Source: a marine gamma proteobacterium HTCC2148 (lineage in GTDB: Bacteria > Pseudomonadota > Gammaproteobacteria > Pseudomonadales > Halieaceae). Taken from it: DNA of 64,000 nt. A program made the position numbers and the translations under genes. Positions within the stretch are counted from its first letter, which is position 1, and every line of letters starts with the position of its first letter. This document shows positions 17,075-25,041 of this stretch, in pieces. The DNA is taken from positions 124,001-188,000 of the forward strand of contig DS999230.1 in the NCBI GenBank assembly GCA_000156295.1. The letters run 5' to 3'. The notes under the pieces were generated by a model. It was not told the origin of the DNA, did not search any database, and worked only from the letters and a program-made list of their open reading frames with translations.

Positions 17075-18973
17075 GTGCGCTTATTAGCAGCAACCGCACT
17101 GGCGCTTTATTCCCTAACAGGTTGGGCGCAGGGCTGGCCTTTCTACGGCGGCAATAGCGGCGGTACCCATTATTCCGCGGCCGCTCAAATTGATCGTAAC
17201 AATGTAGATCAGTTGGAGGTGGCGTGGATCCATCGCAGCGGCGACAGCAAACTACCCGACCATCTCCTGCAAAAGACCTCTGGCCAATCCACACCCATAC
17301 TATTGCCGCCTGAGGCGGGGGCTTCGCTGGTTTACTGCTCAGCCCTGAACAAAGTGATGGCGCTTGACCCGGGTAGCGGAGCACAACGCTGGGCACATGA
17401 CCCGAAAATCAATGTACAAACCGAGCGTCCTTTGCGTTGCAGGGGTGTGAGCTATTACGAGGAAAAACGAGTAACTCCCGGTGAACACTGTCGCCACAGA
17501 ATTTTTACCATCACCTATGACCGTCGCCTGATCGCACTGGATGCGCTAGACGGTAAACGCTGCAAAGATTTCGGCAACAAAGGCGAAGTCGGGCAGTTCG
17601 GCAATGACATGTCGACTGACTACATCAGTAATTCTTCGCCACCAGTGGCGGCCGCTGGCCTGATCATCGCAGGATCTGCGGTTATCGACTTTCACTATGC
17701 AAAAGCGCCACGAGGCACCGTGCAGGCATTCGATAGCTTGACCGGAAAACTGACCTGGAGCTTCGATCCGGTAGCTGGCCTTAAGAACAGTGGCGGCGCC
17801 AATGTGTGGGCCCCCATGTCCATAGATGAAAACCTGAACTTGCTCTACTTACCCACCAGCGCGGCCTCACCGGATTACTACGGAGTCAACAGACCAGGAG
17901 ATAACGGCTACGCCAATAGCGTCGTAGCGCTTGATTTACAATCAGGTGAAGTACGCTGGCACTTTCAACACGTCAGGCATGACCTGTGGGATTACGATAG
18001 CCCGGCTCAGCCCATTCTGTTTGACTGGAAAAAGAACGGCGCAAGTATTCCCGCGCTGGCGCAACCGACCAAGCAGGGGTTTGTATTTGTACTGGACCGG
18101 CGCACGGGCGAATCGCTGTGGGAGATTACCGAGCAGCCGGTTCCGCCCTCGCAAATACCTGGCGAAATGGCAGCTACAACGCAGCCCAAGCCGATTGCAC
18201 CGCCCCCCTTGCTGGACACCTTTCTCACGCCTGACCAGGCCTGGGGTTTAACCCCGTGGGACAGGGGTCAGTGCGCCAAAAAGTTAAAGGAGCTGGATAG
18301 TCTCGGGCTGTTCACGCCACTGAGTGAAAAACTCACCCTGCTGTTGCCTGGCAGCCTGGGCGGCGCCAACTGGGGCGGTGGAGCGGTGCTGGCAGACAGT
18401 GGCATCCTGATTCTCAACATCAATACAGCACCGTTCACCGGCCAGCTGATTGCAACGGCGAGCATACCTCCGCCGGAGGCCGGCGGCGATCACCCCACCT
18501 CCGGGCAGCGCTTTCAGGTACCGATGAAGGGCACGCCATACACCGTAGAGCTCGGTACCCTGGTCTCGTCGCTGGGCATTCCCTGCAGCGCACCGCCCTG
18601 GGGCAAGCTGATGGCGGTCGATCTGGTCAAAGGCAAGATCCTGTGGGAGGCGGCGCTCGGTTCGGTCCATGAGATGGGCCCATTCCCCTTACCTTTCCAT
18701 ATCGAATGGGGCACTCCCAACCTGGGAGGCGGCATCGCTACTGCGGGGGGCCTGTTTTTTATTGGTGCCACTATGGACAGGCAGCTGCGCGCTTTTGACG
18801 TCAGTAATGGCGAGACTTTGTGGCGTTACACGCTTCCCGTGGATGCCGCTGCCACGCCCATGACCTACACTTACCGCGGTCGCCAGTACCTTGTGATTAA
18901 TGCTGGTGGCCACTTTATGTTTAACCGCGAGCAAAGTGATTACCTGTTCGCCTTCGCCTTGCCAGAGAACTGA
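17075..18973 (+). CDS. PQQ-dependent dehydrogenase, glucose/quinate type
   Basis: A 632-residue periplasmic quinoprotein. A short signal peptide (LLAATALALYSLTGWAQG) replaces the five-helix membrane anchor of classical membrane glucose dehydrogenase. The eight-bladed propeller shows Trp-docking blades such as GKLTWSFDP and GEVRWHFQ. The motif HVRHDLWDYDSPAQP contains the His and Asp that act in catalysis in glucose and quinate dehydrogenases. It should oxidise an alcohol or polyol and pass electrons to ubiquinone or a cytochrome. Translation starts with GTG five bases after the preceding stop, so it is coupled. The substrate is unknown. Confidence 0.9.
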   Translation: MRLLAATALALYSLTGWAQGWPFYGGNSGGTHYSAAAQIDRNNVDQLEVAWIHRSGDSKLPDHLLQKTSGQSTPILLPPEAGASLVYCSALNKVMALDPGSGAQRWAHDPKINVQTERPLRCRGVSYYEEKRVTPGEHCRHRIFTITYDRRLIALDALDGKRCKDFGNKGEVGQFGNDMSTDYISNSSPPVAAAGLIIAGSAVIDFHYAKAPRGTVQAFDSLTGKLTWSFDPVAGLKNSGGANVWAPMSIDENLNLLYLPTSAASPDYYGVNRPGDNGYANSVVALDLQSGEVRWHFQHVRHDLWDYDSPAQPILFDWKKNGASIPALAQPTKQGFVFVLDRRTGESLWEITEQPVPPSQIPGEMAATTQPKPIAPPPLLDTFLTPDQAWGLTPWDRGQCAKKLKELDSLGLFTPLSEKLTLLLPGSLGGANWGGGAVLADSGILILNINTAPFTGQLIATASIPPPEAGGDHPTSGQRFQVPMKGTPYTVELGTLVSSLGIPCSAPPWGKLMAVDLVKGKILWEAALGSVHEMGPFPLPFHIEWGTPNLGGGIATAGGLFFIGATMDRQLRAFDVSNGETLWRYTLPVDAAATPMTYTYRGRQYLVINAGGHFMFNREQSDYLFAFALPEN

Positions 18974-18981
18974 ACCCGCTG

Positions 18982-20928
18982 ATGAAGAACATTCTGTTTG
19001 TGATCACTGCCGTCGTTGTGGGCCTCGTCATATACACGGCCACTCTGGACGCGCCAATCAAAACTCTTGAGACGTTTGCCATTCGCCATGCCGATAAACT
19101 GCCCCTGGCCTACTTCGGTGAAAAATTATTCGACGACAGCTGCGCCAGCTGCCATGACAATTCCGCTGCTCATGCTCCGACAAGAGAAGCCTTATCAGGC
19201 TTCTCTCGGGAAAGCATTCTAATTGCTATGGGGTTTGGCAAGATGCAACCAATGGCTGCTCATTTGAGCCAGCGCGAGCAGTTCCTAATAGCAATCTATC
19301 TCAGTGGCGCAGGCGGTGATCACGGTGCCTGGATTGCGGACCACAGTTGCGACGGCACACCCAAAGACAGCAATACTCGCTTCGTGACCAACTGGGGGCT
19401 GGGCGATGACAACCGACGTTACCTGGGTCCCAAGCTGACTGGCATCAAACGCAGCAACGTAGATCAGTTGGAACTCGCCTGGGCGCTCGCCTTCCCCAAG
19501 GTCACTGACATGCGCTCGCAACCCGCGATTATTGGCAATACCCTCTATTTTGGCGACAAGACCGGCAAGCTTTATGCGATTGACCGTCAGCGCGGCTGCG
19601 TCTTACGTCACACCGAAGTATTGAGTGGCATCCGTTCTGCCATCACGGTGATCACCTCGAATGAAGGCGTCGAGTCGCTGGTGTTCGCAGATTCCCTGGC
19701 CTCTATTTTCGCTGTTGACCCGATCACTCTGGAAGTACGCTGGCAACACAGTGCCCGTTTGTTTGACACTTCCGTCATTACCGGTTCGATCAGCTATCAC
19801 AATAACCGTTTATTCGTGCCTGTTTCTTCTTATGAAGTGGCCGTATCCGGCAGCCCTCATTACGCCTGCTGCCACTCGCACGGTGGCCTGATCGCGCTGG
19901 ATGCAAATTCAGGCGAGCGCCTATGGGAATGGCATGCTACAGAAGACGCCAGCCTGCGCGGCCAGACCCGCGCCGGTATCGATATTTTCGGCCCCTCCGG
20001 TGCCTCAGTATGGACAACGCCAGCGATTGATTCAAAGCGCGGACGCCTATATTTTGGCACCGGCGAGAACATGACCCATCCCGCTACCGACACTTCCGAC
20101 GCTATCATTGCCCTGGATATGGCCAGCGGCCAACTGGCTTGGAAGTTTCAGGCCACTGAAGGTGACGTCTGGAATGCTGGCTGTTGGGGCGACGGTCCCA
20201 ATTGTCCTGAAAATCCGGGCGGAGATTTCGACTTCGGCGCTTCAGTCATCATCGCAGAGGATGCCGGCGGCAGAGAGCTGTTGCTGGCCGGCCAGAAGTC
20301 AGGTGAAGTTTACGCACTTAATCCTGAGCCATCCTCTGCACAAGGCGAATTGCTATGGCACCAGCGTGTCAGTGATGGCACGACCAATGGCGGCATTCAC
20401 TGGGGCATGTCACTGAGCGGCAACACTCTGGTTGTGCCTGTGGCGGACCCGGAACGCGACAGGCAAGACTACACCCCAAGGCCTGGACTGTATGCCCTTG
20501 ACCTTGCCTCAGGCGCAGTCATCTGGGAACAACCGGTGATGCGCGACTGCGAGATAAAGCCAGAAAACAGACTACTTAGCGGCCTGGAGAACACTCGCTC
20601 TACCCGCAAGATCAGTTTACAAGATCAATATGCCTGTTCTTTTTTCTACGGACTGTCAGCCGCCGCAATCACTACTGATACCCTGGCCTTCAGCGCGGGA
20701 CTGAATGGTGTGTTAAGGGCCTACGATATTGATACTGGAAAAATACTGTGGCGCACTGAGTCGGCACAAGCTTTCGATAGCGGTAATGGAATTACCGGCC
20801 ATGGTGGAGCCGTGGATGTCAGCGGACAGGTCATCGCTGGCGACTGGCTGTACCTGCAGTCGGGCTATTCCATGTTCGGCCAGCTACCGGGAAATGTCTT
20901 ACTCGCCTATCGTTTGCCACAAGAATAA
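18982..20928 (+). CDS. Cytochrome c-PQQ propeller fusion dehydrogenase
   Basis: A 648-residue protein with an N-terminal signal anchor (about residues 4-21), a cytochrome c domain with CASCH at 54-58 and a likely Met ligand in GKMQPM, then a PQQ-binding propeller from about residue 130. Adjacent Cys296-Cys297 (YACCHSH) match the vicinal disulfide known from quinoprotein alcohol dehydrogenases. Domain order resembles cytochrome-fused polyvinyl-alcohol dehydrogenases. It probably takes electrons from a bound substrate through PQQ to its own haem. It follows the other PQQ enzyme by eight bases and is the last gene of the cluster. No PQQ biosynthesis gene is in the window. Confidence 0.88.
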   Translation: MKNILFVITAVVVGLVIYTATLDAPIKTLETFAIRHADKLPLAYFGEKLFDDSCASCHDNSAAHAPTREALSGFSRESILIAMGFGKMQPMAAHLSQREQFLIAIYLSGAGGDHGAWIADHSCDGTPKDSNTRFVTNWGLGDDNRRYLGPKLTGIKRSNVDQLELAWALAFPKVTDMRSQPAIIGNTLYFGDKTGKLYAIDRQRGCVLRHTEVLSGIRSAITVITSNEGVESLVFADSLASIFAVDPITLEVRWQHSARLFDTSVITGSISYHNNRLFVPVSSYEVAVSGSPHYACCHSHGGLIALDANSGERLWEWHATEDASLRGQTRAGIDIFGPSGASVWTTPAIDSKRGRLYFGTGENMTHPATDTSDAIIALDMASGQLAWKFQATEGDVWNAGCWGDGPNCPENPGGDFDFGASVIIAEDAGGRELLLAGQKSGEVYALNPEPSSAQGELLWHQRVSDGTTNGGIHWGMSLSGNTLVVPVADPERDRQDYTPRPGLYALDLASGAVIWEQPVMRDCEIKPENRLLSGLENTRSTRKISLQDQYACSFFYGLSAAAITTDTLAFSAGLNGVLRAYDIDTGKILWRTESAQAFDSGNGITGHGGAVDVSGQVIAGDWLYLQSGYSMFGQLPGNVLLAYRLPQE

Positions 20929-21231
20929 CCCCTTAGGCATCTGGGTGAGCCAAGCCCTCCTGGCAGCCAATGCAGGTTTTTTCACGCTGAATCATGCCTC
21001 GTTCAACGGCTGCGAACATTTTTGCAACGTTTGGATTCGTACCTACGGTCAAAAAAAACGCTCCCTAAAAGTCGCTGAGCCTCCGCAACTGAAGTTTCTA
21101 AAAATACAGATGTACGGCATAGCAAAACTATTAACACAGGATAGAAACTTGATGGCTATCACAATAACAATAGACGAACTCACTGCTCCGGTTTATCCGC
21201 AGGAAGTGCGAGTAAAAAGGCCATAGTTTTT
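20929..21231. other. Gap without recognisable gene
   Basis: About 300 bases between the convergent PQQ dehydrogenase and MscS genes. Short frames exist, but none shows a ribosome site or a familiar sequence. No clear terminator hairpin with U-tract is visible. Confidence 0.5.
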
Positions 21232-22617
21232 TTACGTTTCTTCCTCTAGCGGTTTTCGAAGAATCACCTCGGGGATTGTAGAATCGCCACCATCGCGCAC
21301 CGAACGGTACTGAGGCGAAGTAATCTCAACCTTTTGGCCGTGAAATTCATCCAGAATATTGGCGTGTAGATTGGAGTAAATGCGCGGGAGTTCTTCCGGA
21401 TGTTTAGTCCAGCCGTTAATTTCATAGCTGACATAGTTATCATCCAGCGACGTTTGCAGTACGAATGGGGGCGGGTTCTCAGCAATATGTTCGGTCCTTT
21501 GGGCAGCGACAATCAACAGTTTATTGACAGTCTGCCAGGGCACGTCATAACCAATGGTCACGCCGGTGTGAACCAGCAAGCCACTCTGCCCTGAGTTTTT
21601 GCTGTAATTGATGATGTTATTGGTTAGCACCATGGAATTAGGAATAGAGACAATGACATTCTTCAACGATTGAATACGTGTCACAAAAGTAGATCGCTCC
21701 ACCACCCTGCCACGGGTATCGGCGACTTCAACTTGATCACCAATCTGAAAGGCTCGCGTATAAGTAAGCACAACACCTGCAATGACATTGGACACCGCTG
21801 TGGTCGATCCCAGTGACACCAGCACGCCGACAAAAATCGAAATGCCCTGAAATGCAGGTGAACTGGAGCCGGGAAGATACGGAAAGATAATGACCGCCGT
21901 CAGCGCATAAATCATCAGTTTAATCAGCCCAAAACTGGTATCGGCCCACTCGGGATAAAAATTCTTTAGATAGATTCGACGACTGCTTATGCCCTCGAAA
22001 ATAAGGCCGATAAGACGAATGACATAACGGGCAACAATAATGATAAAAATAATTGTTACCAGGTTAGGCAGGTAACCAATAAAGCCCTGCCACACATAAG
22101 AAACGGCATGACCAAATGCGACGATGATCTTGGCCGCCAGACGCAGGGTCCAATGGAAACTCATGAACACACCGGTCAGGGCAATCAGGCCAAATACCAA
22201 TGAGGCTCCAATACCACTCCAATTCCAGGTGCGCATCCAGAAAGCCTTCATGTCCTCTCGAGAAACGAGATCCTGGGCTTGCCAACGCAGTGGCTTAAAC
22301 TGCTCGTGTGGTATTGCATCCAGACGTTTTACACGTCGGCTGACAATAAACCGGGTAATAGCAAACATCAGCAATGCACCACCGATTATGCTCCCACCAA
22401 TGATCAAACGCATCATCGGCGACGCCGCGTCCATTTTGTCGAACAAGCCGAGCACCATCAACGTATCTGCATTCACTGGCAGCGCCTTTACGACCTCACT
22501 GATTTGCTGCACCGCGTCCGCACCACTGATCGGCTCCACCACTTTCTGTGGCGCCGCAACTGCTAAGGCGACGTCAGCTGCGGCGGTATCATTAGGAACA
22601 CTATTTGCTTCGGACAT
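21232..22617 (-). CDS. MscS-family mechanosensitive ion channel
   Basis: A 461-residue inner-membrane protein with four to five predicted spans and a C-terminal MscS domain. The pore helix and beta-domain entry are clear: SIFVGVLVSLGSTTAVSNVI followed by FQIGDQVEVADTRGRVVER. It opens under membrane tension to release solutes during hypo-osmotic shock. An N-terminal soluble segment of about 60 residues precedes the first span. The start is set at MSEANSV; an in-frame ATG 39 bases further up is possible, and neither has a strong ribosome site. It is divergent from the glycosylase gene. Confidence 0.9.
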   Translation of the reverse strand: MSEANSVPNDTAAADVALAVAAPQKVVEPISGADAVQQISEVVKALPVNADTLMVLGLFDKMDAASPMMRLIIGGSIIGGALLMFAITRFIVSRRVKRLDAIPHEQFKPLRWQAQDLVSREDMKAFWMRTWNWSGIGASLVFGLIALTGVFMSFHWTLRLAAKIIVAFGHAVSYVWQGFIGYLPNLVTIIFIIIVARYVIRLIGLIFEGISSRRIYLKNFYPEWADTSFGLIKLMIYALTAVIIFPYLPGSSSPAFQGISIFVGVLVSLGSTTAVSNVIAGVVLTYTRAFQIGDQVEVADTRGRVVERSTFVTRIQSLKNVIVSIPNSMVLTNNIINYSKNSGQSGLLVHTGVTIGYDVPWQTVNKLLIVAAQRTEHIAENPPPFVLQTSLDDNYVSYEINGWTKHPEELPRIYSNLHANILDEFHGQKVEITSPQYRSVRDGGDSTIPEVILRKPLEEET

Positions 22618-22716
22618 GGGATCTACTCTTGCAGTTATGAATCTTATTGATGGCATCGGAAGGCATGTACTGCCCCTAATATAGCGAGGACTGAATCAAT
22701 CCTCTACACTGGAGCC

Positions 22717-23400
22717 ATGGAAAAATTCTCCTCGATTTACGAGCGCGCCTGCGAGCGCCATGGCGGTGCGAAAGCAGTGGCCAGGCTGATGCCAAAGTCC
22801 CGCAGCGCCAAGGCGCTGGCCACCACCAAAAACAATCGATGGCTCTCGGAAATGACTCACTGCATTTTCCAGGCGGGATTTGTCTGGCGCGTCGTCGATC
22901 GCAAGTGGGACGATTTTGAAGACGTATTCTTCGGCTTTCCACCTGAAAAAATATTGATGCTAAGCCCCGATCAAATTGATCGTTTCGCCCAGAACCCGCG
23001 CATCATTCGCAATAGACAGAAAGTATTAAGTATTCAGGCCAACGCCCAGTACATTGTCGACATACAACAAGAACATGGTAGCTTCGGTAGATTTGTCAGT
23101 CGTTGGCCCGAAGATGACCTCATCGGACTGTTCCAGCATATGAAAAAGCACGGCAGCCGTCTGGGTGGCATGAGCGGACAGCGCGTGCTGCGCAACATGG
23201 GTAAGGACACATTTGTGGTGACAGGGGATGTGGTGCGGTGCTTGCGGCGGGCCAATATCGATATCAACGAAAATCCCACCAGCCAGCGTGAAATGAGGCT
23301 AATACAAGGCGCATTTAATGATTGGCACTTGGAGTCGAGTGTCTCTTATGCGGCTATGAGCAGGATCTGCGCACTCTCCGTTGACTCGCCAGGACAATGA
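22717..23400 (+). CDS. DNA-3-methyladenine glycosylase I family protein
   Basis: A 227-residue helix-hairpin-helix type base-excision enzyme related to Tag. It shows NNRWLSEMTHCIFQAGFVW, corresponding to the catalytic-helix region of the family, followed by FPPEKILMLSPDQIDRF. The zinc-binding Cys/His set of E. coli Tag is not obvious, so this is a divergent branch. The later segment QRVLRNMGKDTFVVTGDVVR is typical of that branch. Removal of alkylated adenine is the family role; activity here is inferred. The next gene begins close to or overlapping its 3' end. Confidence 0.8.
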   Translation: MEKFSSIYERACERHGGAKAVARLMPKSRSAKALATTKNNRWLSEMTHCIFQAGFVWRVVDRKWDDFEDVFFGFPPEKILMLSPDQIDRFAQNPRIIRNRQKVLSIQANAQYIVDIQQEHGSFGRFVSRWPEDDLIGLFQHMKKHGSRLGGMSGQRVLRNMGKDTFVVTGDVVRCLRRANIDINENPTSQREMRLIQGAFNDWHLESSVSYAAMSRICALSVDSPGQ

Positions 23401-23422
23401 TAGAATTTCGGACGTACTCCAT

Positions 23423-24397
23423 TTGAAGGCCCCGAATTATTATTCACCTATAGTCACCACGTTATTGCTTATTGTGCTTCAAGCTTGTGCGTCTTCTGGG
23501 ACTAAAGACGCAACCGGTGCCAAAGCGGCCAGTAATCTTGATCGCGGCAGATGCCCAAGTAGTATTGTCGGCGACCAGGGTAAGGACAGCAGCGGCCGCA
23601 TTCGCTACCAAAGAGCACTCAACTCCCAGCAGCTAAGTGACATCAAGGCAAGGGAAATTTCAAATTGCACCCGACTGGTGCAAGCAGGAAACACCGAAGC
23701 ACTGGCAACGCTGGTGTTCTACTATGACGCGAACAACCAGAAGTCCAACCTGGTTGAACTGCTTGAGACCTACACCGACTCAGGCACAGACCCCAAAAAG
23801 CTTGCGGACGCAGGCACATATCTTTATCGGGCTTACGCTGGAGACACTTCAGGCGTGGTGCGTGATGTCGACAAAGCATTCAAGTACCTCGGTATTGCTG
23901 TAAACAATGGCAACCAGTCACTTGAACTTGCTTACGCCGAGTCATTGAGTGATCGAGGTCTGCACAACGAGTCGTTACGTTATCTTCAGTCAATCGCCGG
24001 TAATAGCCGCAAGCAGCAGGAACGCTGCCAGGCCACGCTCAACCTAGGTCAACTGTATTTCGGCGGCAGCCCCGCCCACGAAAACTGGAACATTGGTTAC
24101 TATTATTGGCAGGAAGGCTTGTTGCTCGCTAAAAAACCCAAATGGGGGTCTTGCGCTGAGGACAACTTCACCAGTACCCACTATTCGCGGGAGACCGGGC
24201 GAAAAAAATTTGTAGACCGACGCATTGCGCTGATGAGTTCAGCTCAGCGGCAGGTGATTGATGAGGCCAGACGGGACTCTCACAAAGGTTACGATTTTAT
24301 AGCGGCTTTAAACTTTCAGAGACCTTCCGGTGTGCCTGTTGCCAATAAAGCATCACGCACGCAGGTCAAAAACTATCTTCCGGGCTGGGCCGCCTAG
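23423..24397 (+). CDS. Lipoprotein-like repeat protein, ends at an in-frame TAG
   Basis: A protein of about 324 residues with a signal sequence ending in a lipobox-like LQAC and then a helical Sel1/TPR-like region. AGTYLYRAYAGDTSG, KAFKYLGIAVNNGN and ATLNLGQLYFGG are repeat-like units. No ATG is available: TTG codons at 23381 and 23423 are the candidates, and the latter gives a compact lipoprotein signal (KAPNYY then TTLLLIVL). The frame ends at TAG 24395-24397, yet the same frame stays open for another 195 codons encoding a serine protease domain. The two may originally be one exported protein of about 520 codons. Function unknown. Confidence 0.65.
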   Translation: MKAPNYYSPIVTTLLLIVLQACASSGTKDATGAKAASNLDRGRCPSSIVGDQGKDSSGRIRYQRALNSQQLSDIKAREISNCTRLVQAGNTEALATLVFYYDANNQKSNLVELLETYTDSGTDPKKLADAGTYLYRAYAGDTSGVVRDVDKAFKYLGIAVNNGNQSLELAYAESLSDRGLHNESLRYLQSIAGNSRKQQERCQATLNLGQLYFGGSPAHENWNIGYYYWQEGLLLAKKPKWGSCAEDNFTSTHYSRETGRKKFVDRRIALMSSAQRQVIDEARRDSHKGYDFIAALNFQRPSGVPVANKASRTQVKNYLPGWAA

Positions 24398-24496
24398 TCC
24401 CCAACCACTGCACAGTTATGCAGTAACCTGAAGTATTCAGGCAGGGAGTTACGCTGGAATGAGGTATTCGAGGCCAACGTCCAGGCTATATGGACC

Positions 24497-24985
24497 GTGG
24501 ACTCCCGCAACGGCAACAGCAGATCCCAGGGTTCCGCTGTGGCAGTATCACCCAGTGAGCTCATTACAAACTGCCATCTGATAGAAAACCCCAAACAAAT
24601 CACAATTCGGAGAATGGGGTGGAGTCTCCCCGCACGACTTAAAGCTTCCGACCGCGAGGGCGATCGCTGCATATTGGAAGTGGGCAACAACTTACCCGCA
24701 TACGTCCGCCGCGGCCGCGGTTACACTGCGGTCAAAATTGGCGAAAATGTGGCTGCTATTAGCAACCCCAAAGGCCTGGAGACCTCGCTCTCCAGGGGTA
24801 TCGTCGGCCAGAAGCGCTCGCGCGGTGGGCTCAGGTTAATCCAGACGGACGCGGCAATTTCCTCAGGCTCTTCCGGGGGCGGTTTATTTGATCGTTCGGG
24901 TTACCTGATGGGCATTACCACCTTCACGATCGCTGAAGGCCAGAGCCTGAATTTTGCCATCGCAATTGATGAGTTCTGTCGCTAA
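24497..24985 (+). pseudogene. Trypsin-like serine protease domain, in frame with the preceding gene
   Basis: A DegP/trypsin-like domain of about 162 residues. Candidate triad: His in LITNCHLIEN, Asp in ASDREGDRCILEV, and Ser in the GSSGGGLF motif. The substrate pocket segment LIQTDAAI precedes the serine, as in HtrA-type proteases. Translation would have to start at GTG 24497, with no ribosome site. The first in-frame ATG (24614) lies beyond the catalytic His. The codons between the upstream TAG and this GTG read like protein (NEVFEANVQAIWT fits the first strand of the fold). I therefore regard this as the C-terminal half of a gene interrupted by a nonsense codon, or read through it. An independent gene is the less likely alternative. 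Confidence 0.6.
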
Positions 24986-24996
24986 CCGGCAGGCAC

Positions 24997-25025
24997 AAAA
25001 AAAGGGCGCCCTGAGGCGCCCTTCA
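24997..25025. terminator. Bidirectional terminator
   Basis: GGGCGCC (25004-25010), loop CTGA, GGCGCCC (25015-25021) form a perfect 7-bp stem, preceded by an A-run and followed by TTCATT. It separates the protease frame from the convergent TolC-OmpA gene and has its better U-tract on the minus strand. Confidence 0.85.
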
Positions 25026-25041
25026 TTAACCTTTCCTGACG

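Noticed and set aside
20729-21226. Plus-strand frame running out of the PQQ dehydrogenase into the gap
   Set aside because: It overlaps the 3' end of a clear gene in another frame. The part in the gap resembles no protein I know, and its only late ATG gives 24 residues.
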